The notes beneath the pieces were generated by a model. That model saw nothing but the letters and a program-made list of their open reading frames with translations. It was not told the origin of the DNA and searched no databases. A program made the translations under genes and the position numbers. From Mariprofundaceae bacterium (GTDB taxonomy: Bacteria > Pseudomonadota > Zetaproteobacteria > Mariprofundales > Mariprofundaceae): a stretch of 9,993 bases of DNA. The DNA lies in NCBI GenBank assembly GCA_027018975.1, contig JALUXN010000223.1, positions 1 through 9,993 of the forward strand. Reading direction: 5' to 3'. How positions within the stretch are numbered: position 1 is the first letter of the stretch; every line of letters begins with the position of its first letter. Below, piece by piece: positions 5,985 to 9,993 of the stretch.

Positions 5985-6593
5985 ATGGTCAGCGAGCAGG
6001 TGATTGCGCGTGGCATTCACGATCCGCGTGTCATCGATGCCATGCTGACGGTACCACGTCATAAGTTTGTCGATCCGGCGCTGGCGGCGCGCGCCTATCA
6101 AGATTGCGCCCTGCCGATCGGCTCCGGTCAAACCATCTCCCAACCCTATATGGTGGCACGCATGTCGCAGCTGTTGGCGCTCAAGGGAGATGAGCGGGTG
6201 TTGGAGATCGGTACAGGCTGCGGCTACCAGACTGCTATCTTGTCACGCCTTTGCCGTCGGGTGTACAGCATCGAGCGCATCCAATCACTCCACGAGCGGG
6301 CGCGGAGTAATTTGCGCGCGGCGCGTCACGCCAATGTGATGCTCAAGTGTGGCGACGGCCTGTTGGGATGGGAGGAGTATGCACCCTATGATGCGGTCAT
6401 TGTGACAGCCGGTGGCTTCGCCTCGGATGTCTGGTTGGAGCAGCTTAAGCCGGGCGGCGTACTGCTGATGCCGGAAGGAGTGGATGGGGCGCACCGCCTT
6501 GTGCGCCGCCAGAAACAGGCGGGGCGAATCACTGAAACATATTTCGATCTCTGCACCTTTGTTCCCCTGCTCGGCGGGGTGCACCATCACTGA
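5985..6593 (+). CDS. pcm: Protein-L-isoaspartate O-methyltransferase
   Basis: Pcm repairs aged proteins in the cytoplasm by methylating L-isoaspartyl residues with S-adenosylmethionine. From the ATG at 5985 it has 202 residues. Signature segments are VPRHKFVD (23-30), LPIGSGQTISQPYMVARM (43-60), the SAM-binding motif I VLEIGTGCGYQTA (72-84), the post-motif acidic E97 in VYSIER, and PYDAVIVTA (134-142). Family members are usually 205-225 residues, and the ATG start leaves the first helix about nine residues shorter than E. coli Pcm. A TTG at 5925 would add 20 residues (222 total). Neither start has a convincing ribosome binding site, so the start is unsure while the function is not. It heads the pcm-yqaA-nlpD-rpoS cluster; surE, which often precedes pcm, is absent. 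Confidence 0.93.
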   Translation: MVSEQVIARGIHDPRVIDAMLTVPRHKFVDPALAARAYQDCALPIGSGQTISQPYMVARMSQLLALKGDERVLEIGTGCGYQTAILSRLCRRVYSIERIQSLHERARSNLRAARHANVMLKCGDGLLGWEEYAPYDAVIVTAGGFASDVWLEQLKPGGVLLMPEGVDGAHRLVRRQKQAGRITETYFDLCTFVPLLGGVHHH

Positions 6594-6600
6594 TCATCTA

Positions 6601-7197
6601 TTGCCGCCGAAGCCGGTATCGTGGTTGCGTCGCATCTACCACTGGACACTGTCGCTGGCCGAACATCCGCAGGCGAATTGGGCGCTGTTTCTGGTGGCGC
6701 TGGTGGAGTCGAGTGTATTTCCCATTCCGCCGGATGTACTGCTGTTGGTGATGGCCATGGGGCGGCCGGCGGGTGCATTCCGTTATGCTGCGATGGCGAC
6801 AGTAGGCTCTACAATCGGTGCGGCGCTCGGTTATCTGATCGGCATGTTTCTACTGGCCACGCTGGCCATGCCGATACTCGAATTTTATCACGCCGTCGGG
6901 ACATTCAACCATGTGCAGGCGCTATTTCAGCAGTATGGCATATGGGTGGTGGCAGTGGCTGGTTTTTCACCGATTCCGTTCAAGGTGATCACCATCGCTT
7001 CGGGCGCGTTTGGGGTGACCTTTTTCCCCTTTATGGTGGCTGCGTTACTGTCACGCGGCAGCCGTTTCTTTCTGGAGGCGGCATTGATGTATTGGGGCGG
7101 GGAGCGGCTGCGCAACTGGGTGGAGCGCTACTTCGAGTGGTTGACAGTGGCGGTCAGTGTGGCCGTGATTGGCGGTTTTGCGCTGTTATGGATGTGA
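6601..7197 (+). CDS. yqaA: YqaA/DedA-type inner-membrane protein (VTT domain)
   Basis: This is a polytopic membrane protein of the DedA/SNARE-associated (VTT) family, whose members include lipid transporters or scramblases; its exact substrate is unknown. With the TTG at 6601 it has 198 residues. A first helix carries ALVESSVFPIPPDVLLLVM (33-51). Glycine-rich helices follow at about 64-90. The conserved re-entrant segment AGFSPIPFKVITIASGAFG (120-138) is present, and helices follow at about 141-160 and 181-197. Both ESS-FPIPPD and PIPFK-ITIASG are hallmarks of the family version found between pcm and nlpD. The start is uncertain: the ATG at 6484 would overlap pcm by 110 nt, while the TTGs at 6601 and 6625 fit homologous N-termini but lack a clear ribosome binding site. 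Coupling to pcm, which ends 7 nt earlier, is likely. The stop overlaps nlpD. Confidence 0.88.
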   Translation: MPPKPVSWLRRIYHWTLSLAEHPQANWALFLVALVESSVFPIPPDVLLLVMAMGRPAGAFRYAAMATVGSTIGAALGYLIGMFLLATLAMPILEFYHAVGTFNHVQALFQQYGIWVVAVAGFSPIPFKVITIASGAFGVTFFPFMVAALLSRGSRFFLEAALMYWGGERLRNWVERYFEWLTVAVSVAVIGGFALLWM

Positions 7198-7973
7198 TGG
7201 TGCGGTTGCTGCTGGTCACGGGGCTGTTGATGTTGGCAGCCTGTGTCAGTACGCCGATGCCACACCACTCCCGCGCGCACACCCACAGCGCCACACAGAA
7301 AACATCGCACCACCACAAGCCGCTGATCCGCTATGTGCGCAAAAACGACACACTGTACAGCATCGGCAAGCAGTTCGGTGTGGATTATCACCTCATCGCC
7401 AAGCGCAACCACATCCGTTATCCCTACCACATCTACATCGGCCAGCGTCTCTATATCGACCGCTCAGCACCCGCCGCACATGACGCGACGACACGCAAAT
7501 TCCGCCATGTCGCCCGGGCACCACAACGCACGGCGAAGAAACATCAGCGCCATTCGAGTGCAGCCTATCAACGTAAAGCTCAGGGGGTGCAGGTGCACTT
7601 TATCTGGCCGGTCAACGGTGTGGTAACGAGTAAGTTTGGCCGCCGCGGTACACGCATGCACGACGGCATCGATATCGGAGCCAAAGAGGGGACGCCGGTG
7701 CGAGCGGCAGCAGCGGGCGAGGTGGTGTACGCCGATTCGCGCCTGAGTGGTTACGGTAAGTTGATTATTATTCGCCATAACAGGAATATTTTCACCGCTT
7801 ACGGCCATAACCAGCGTATGCTGGTGAAGCGGGGGGGGCACGTGCGCCGAGGCGAGATTATTGGCAGGGTGGGGCACACCGGCCATGCCACCGGGCCGCA
7901 CCTCCATTTCGAGATTCGCCACGGCAGCACACCGGTCAATCCGCTCTTTTATCTGCCGAAGCGCAAGCGATGA
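7197..7973 (+). CDS. nlpD: NlpD-type lipoprotein with LysM and M23 peptidase domains
   Basis: This is an envelope lipoprotein that acts on, or activates enzymes acting on, peptidoglycan at division. From the ATG at 7197 (TGATG overlap with the upstream stop) it has 258 residues; the ATG at 7188 would add three. A short signal peptide ends in the lipobox LAAC, with the acylated cysteine at C16. A His-rich linker follows (22-40). The LysM domain runs about 44-88 (YVRKNDTLYSIGKQFGV to IGQRLYI). A basic linker (about 98-130) precedes the M23/LytM domain (about 133-253). This domain keeps H155 and D159 (HDGID), H204 (YGHN) and H235/H237 (HLHFE). That is the full zinc and catalytic set, which E. 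coli NlpD lacks, so this protein may be a real endopeptidase. It lies directly before rpoS, as in gammaproteobacteria. Confidence 0.94.
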   Translation: MVRLLLVTGLLMLAACVSTPMPHHSRAHTHSATQKTSHHHKPLIRYVRKNDTLYSIGKQFGVDYHLIAKRNHIRYPYHIYIGQRLYIDRSAPAAHDATTRKFRHVARAPQRTAKKHQRHSSAAYQRKAQGVQVHFIWPVNGVVTSKFGRRGTRMHDGIDIGAKEGTPVRAAAAGEVVYADSRLSGYGKLIIIRHNRNIFTAYGHNQRMLVKRGGHVRRGEIIGRVGHTGHATGPHLHFEIRHGSTPVNPLFYLPKRKR

Positions 7974-8033
7974 AGGTGATCACATGATGATTGATGCAGG
8001 TGGGTGGTCTTATTCTATGCTGAGGGATTTGGG
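7974..8033 (+). promoter_or_regulatory. nlpD-rpoS junction with rpoS ribosome binding site and tiny upstream ORFs
   Basis: The 60-nt junction contains AGGGA (8023-8027), 6 nt before the rpoS GTG. Two tiny ORFs are visible: ATG 7971 to TGA 7988 (MKVIT), which overlaps the nlpD stop, and ATG 8017 to TGA 8037 (MLRDLG), whose stop overlaps the rpoS start. No convincing promoter is seen here. In E. coli the main rpoS promoter lies inside nlpD, so an internal nlpD promoter is possible. Confidence 0.4.
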
Positions 8034-8867
8034 GTGAGTCGAGAGAGTCTAACCATCTACATGCGCGATATTTCGCGCTACCCCCTGCTTACTGCAGAGC
8101 AGGAGATTGCGTTGGGTAAACGCATTGCCGCCGGTGACCGAGCGGCGCGGCAGGAGATGATTCAGGCCAATTTACGCTTGGCGGTGAAGATTTCGCGCCG
8201 CTATCTGGGGCAGGGGCTGCCGCTGGCGGATCTGGTGGAAGAGGCGAACCTGGGCCTGATCCGAGCGGTGGAAAAGTTCGATATTGCCCACGGTTGCCGT
8301 TTTTCGACCTATGCCACATGGTGGATTCGTCAGGCTGTGGAGCGGGCGATTATGAATCAGGCGCGCACGATTCGGGTGCCGGTACATGTTGCCAAGGCGT
8401 ACAAGAGTGTGTTGCAATGCGCAGCGCGGTTGCGGATCGCACTGGGGCGCGAACCCAGTGATGCGGAGGTGGCTGAGGCAGCGGGTATTTCATTGGCACG
8501 TCTTCATAGTCTGGCCACATCACATCTGAAAACCGATAGTAGTGATGTCGCTACGCATGAGGAGGGGGCGCTGTCACTCTACGAAGTGACCGCCGATGAG
8601 CGCGCACCGCTGCCGGATGATCAGATGAAGCGCGCCAACCGTGACCAGATGATTCAGACATGGATGCAGCGACTGGATGAGAAGGAGCGGCGCGTGGTGC
8701 GCCTGCGTTTCGGTATCGATAGCCGCGAAGATCCGTGGACGCTGGAGGCGATCGGGGCGGAGATGGGGGTGACGCGGGAGCGTATTCGGCAGATTCAGGT
8801 CTCGGCGCTGAAAAAGTTGCGGGCGATGGCCAGCGATAAAAATGTCCGTTTCGAGGAGATGTTGTGA
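8034..8867 (+). CDS. rpoS: RNA polymerase sigma factor RpoS (short form)
   Basis: This is a group 2 sigma factor that directs RNA polymerase to stationary-phase and stress promoters. The GTG at 8034, with AGGGA 6 nt upstream, gives 277 residues; the frame extends to a GTG at 8004 without a better site. Region 1.2 begins almost at once (SLTIYMRDISRYPLLTAEQE, 5-24). Region 2 includes NLRLAVKISRRY (46-57), LVEEANLGLIRAVEKFD (67-83) and YATWWIRQAVERAIMNQAR (93-111). Region 3 follows at about 115-190, and region 4.2 has TLEAIGAEMGVTRERIRQIQ (236-255). E. coli RpoS is 330 residues, so an N-terminal extension of roughly 50 residues is missing. The usual EGNLGL is EANLGL here (A71). The RpoS name rests on the nlpD context as well as similarity; another group 2 sigma is possible. 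The stop overlaps apt. Confidence 0.88.
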   Translation: MSRESLTIYMRDISRYPLLTAEQEIALGKRIAAGDRAARQEMIQANLRLAVKISRRYLGQGLPLADLVEEANLGLIRAVEKFDIAHGCRFSTYATWWIRQAVERAIMNQARTIRVPVHVAKAYKSVLQCAARLRIALGREPSDAEVAEAAGISLARLHSLATSHLKTDSSDVATHEEGALSLYEVTADERAPLPDDQMKRANRDQMIQTWMQRLDEKERRVVRLRFGIDSREDPWTLEAIGAEMGVTRERIRQIQVSALKKLRAMASDKNVRFEEML

Positions 8868-9397
8868 TGACTGAGGGTGTGCACTGGCAGGCGCTGATTC
8901 GCGATGTGAAGGATTTTCCCAAGCCGGGGATTGTGTTCAAAGATATAACGCCGCTGCTGGCGGATGGGGCGGGGTTTGCTGCGGTCGTCGATGATCTGGC
9001 GGCGCGGATGCCGGCGGATGTCGATGCGATTGTCGGTATTGAGTCGCGCGGCTTTATCTTCGGCGCGGCACTGGCGCAGAAGCTCGGTCTGGGGCTGGTG
9101 ACGGTGCGTAAGCCCGGCAAGTTGCCGGCCGATGTGCATGCGGTGGAGTATGAATTAGAATATGGGGTGGATCGGTTGGAGATTCATCGCGATGCGCTCA
9201 GTAGCGGCCATCGGGTGGTGATAGTCGATGACCTGCTGGCTACCGGCGGCACAGCGGCGGCGACAGTGGCATTGGTGCAGAAACTGGGCGCTGAGGTGGC
9301 GGCTTGTCTGTTTGTGATCGAGCTTGCTTTTCTGCCCGGACGCGCGGCGCTGGAGGGTGTGGCGGTTGAAGCGTTGATGGCCGTGGATGGGGACTAA
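8867..9397 (+). CDS. apt: Adenine phosphoribosyltransferase
   Basis: Apt salvages adenine in the cytoplasm by joining it to PRPP, giving AMP and pyrophosphate. The product is 176 residues, typical for the family. The N-terminal DVKDFPKPGIVFKDITPLL (13-31), the loop IVGIESRGFIFGAALA (55-70) and RKPGKLPADVHAVEYELEYG (81-100) are all diagnostic. The PRPP-binding motif VVIVDDLLATGGTA (117-130) is intact. The ATG at 8867 overlaps the rpoS stop as TGATG and has GAGGAG (8853-8858) 8 nt upstream, inside the rpoS end. A GTG one codon earlier (8864) is possible. The overlap implies co-transcription and coupled translation with rpoS, an arrangement I do not associate with the classic nlpD-rpoS locus. 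Confidence 0.96.
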   Translation: MTEGVHWQALIRDVKDFPKPGIVFKDITPLLADGAGFAAVVDDLAARMPADVDAIVGIESRGFIFGAALAQKLGLGLVTVRKPGKLPADVHAVEYELEYGVDRLEIHRDALSSGHRVVIVDDLLATGGTAAATVALVQKLGAEVAACLFVIELAFLPGRAALEGVAVEALMAVDGD

Positions 9398-9430
9398 TTT
9401 CTCCCTATGGGCAGGGGCGAATTCCTCCGT

Positions 9431-9483
9431 GCAGAGCCGTGCAAATGCCGTTATGCTTCGAGCGGAAATTATGGTGGCTCTGC
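9431..9483. repeat. 8-bp inverted repeat GCAGAGCC/GGCTCTGC in the apt-tRNA-Arg gap
   Basis: GCAGAGCC (9431-9438) and GGCTCTGC (9476-9483) are perfect reverse complements separated by 37 nt; two G-U pairs could extend the stem inward. The enclosed stretch holds TATGCTTCGAGCG (9452-9464), similar to the -10 region proposed for tRNA-Pro. No T run follows, so this is not a simple terminator. It may be an operator pair around a promoter, an RNA stem, or chance. Confidence 0.35.
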
Positions 9484-9502
9484 TGTTCGTTTGTCACCAC
9501 CT

Positions 9503-9579
9503 GCCCTCGTAGCTCAGCTGGATAGAGCGGCCGCCTCCTAAGCGGCAGGCCACACGTTCGAATCGTGTCGAGGGCACCA
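9503..9579 (+). tRNA. tRNA-Arg (anticodon CCU)
   Basis: The 77-nt cloverleaf includes an encoded CCA. The acceptor stem pairs GCCCTCG (9503-9509) with CGAGGGC (9569-9575). The D arm is GCTC-AGCTGGATA-GAGC. The anticodon stem GCCGC/GCGGC encloses the loop CTCCTAA, with anticodon CCT at 9537-9539, which reads AGG. The T arm CACACG-TTCGAAT-CGTGT is standard. It precedes gyrA by 66 nt and may share its transcript. Confidence 0.97.
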
Positions 9580-9645
9580 GTGTTAGTGCTTTAATAAACA
9601 GAATTAGCTATTTGTTTTGCAAGTGGAAATAGCCGAGAGGTTGAA

Positions 9646-9993
9646 ATGGAAGAGACTTTGAATCCTGCAATACCGGTACTGATCGAAGATAAGATGAAAA
9701 ACGCTTATCTCGATTACGCCATGAGTGTGATCGTCGGGCGTGCGCTGCCGGATGCGCGTGACGGGCTGAAGCCGGTGCATCGGCGCATTCTTTATGCCAT
9801 GCAGGATCTCGGCTGTACGCATGACAAGCCGTTCAAGAAATCGGCGCGTGTGGTCGGTGATGTGATCGGTAAATATCACCCGCACGGCGATTCGGCGGTC
9901 TATGACGCGATGGTGCGTATGGCGCAGCCGTGGAGCATGCGTCATCTGCTGGTCGATGGGCAGGGTAACTTCGGCTCGGTCGATGGCGATTCG
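9646..9993 (+). CDS. gyrA: DNA gyrase subunit A (3' end missing)
   Basis: GyrA is the DNA-cutting and rejoining subunit of gyrase, which with GyrB adds negative supercoils. The first 116 residues are visible, out of a family length near 850. GAGAGG (9635-9640) lies 5 nt before the ATG. The N-terminus reads IPVLIEDKMKNAYLDYAMSV, then GRALPDARDGLKPVHRRILY (31-50), KKSARVVGDVIGKYHPHGDS (64-83) and LLVDGQGNFGSVDGD (101-115). The KKSARVVGDVIGKYHPHGDS segment favours GyrA over ParC. Residues align one-to-one with E. coli numbering in the quinolone-resistance region: S83 and D87 are both present, the sensitive-type state. The catalytic tyrosine (Y122 in E. coli) lies just beyond the window. The 66-nt leader after tRNA-Arg shows no clear promoter. 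Confidence 0.96.
   Translation, partial: MEETLNPAIPVLIEDKMKNAYLDYAMSVIVGRALPDARDGLKPVHRRILYAMQDLGCTHDKPFKKSARVVGDVIGKYHPHGDSAVYDAMVRMAQPWSMRHLLVDGQGNFGSVDGDS

Noticed and set aside
6621..7187. Long open frame upstream of nlpD that would add about 190 residues
   Set aside because: It is the +2 shadow of yqaA. The real product starts at the signal peptide and lipobox at 7188/7197.
9574..9595. GCAC/GTGC stem followed by TTTAAT after tRNA-Arg considered as a terminator
   Set aside because: Four base pairs with part of the tRNA 3' end and a short T run are too weak, and gyrA follows closely.
9604..9945. 113-codon reverse-strand ORF at the right edge
   Set aside because: It is antisense to the gyrA start, which is unmistakable on the + strand.

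Overview
This is a densely packed, moderately GC-rich bacterial chromosome segment. Every gene I support reads on the + strand. Both edges cut genes: lysS at the left (5' end missing) and gyrA at the right (3' end missing). IHF-alpha, a Lol lipoprotein-export ABC system, an NlpD-type lipoprotein and an RpoS-type sigma factor together point to a Gram-negative proteobacterium. The gene order resembles Gammaproteobacteria only in blocks, so a deeper or less-studied lineage such as Zetaproteobacteria is possible. I cannot fix the taxon from sequence alone.

Bases 1-4825 look like one transcription unit with gaps of 35 nt or less and two 8-nt overlaps: lysS (lysyl-tRNA synthetase, partial), a small two-CBS-domain protein, an ArsB/NhaD-superfamily ion transporter, a LolC/E-type permease and lolD. 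The CBS protein overlaps the transporter gene and may be its regulatory partner. A promoter-like TTGACA site behind an A-tract precedes the next unit: ihfA, then a small MerR-type regulator overlapping it by ATGA, then tRNA-Pro(GGG). The ihfA start is a GTG overlapped by a minimal ATG-TGA start-stop.

Bases 5985-9397 form a compact stress/envelope cluster: pcm (protein repair methyltransferase), a YqaA/DedA-type membrane protein, nlpD (LysM + M23 lipoprotein), rpoS and apt (adenine salvage). The nlpD and apt starts overlap the preceding stop as TGATG. This is the familiar pcm-yqaA-nlpD-rpoS neighbourhood without surE in front, with apt attached behind. NlpD keeps all the M23 metallopeptidase residues that E. 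coli NlpD has lost. RpoS lacks the usual N-terminal extension. The window closes with tRNA-Arg(CCU) and the start of gyrA, which has wild-type residues at quinolone positions 83 and 87.

I see no insertion sequence, prophage, CRISPR array, toxin-antitoxin pair or obvious defence system. This is mostly housekeeping DNA. The parts most worth a second look are the CBS-transporter pair, the apparently active NlpD, the shortened RpoS, and the start-codon arrangements of ihfA and rpoS.
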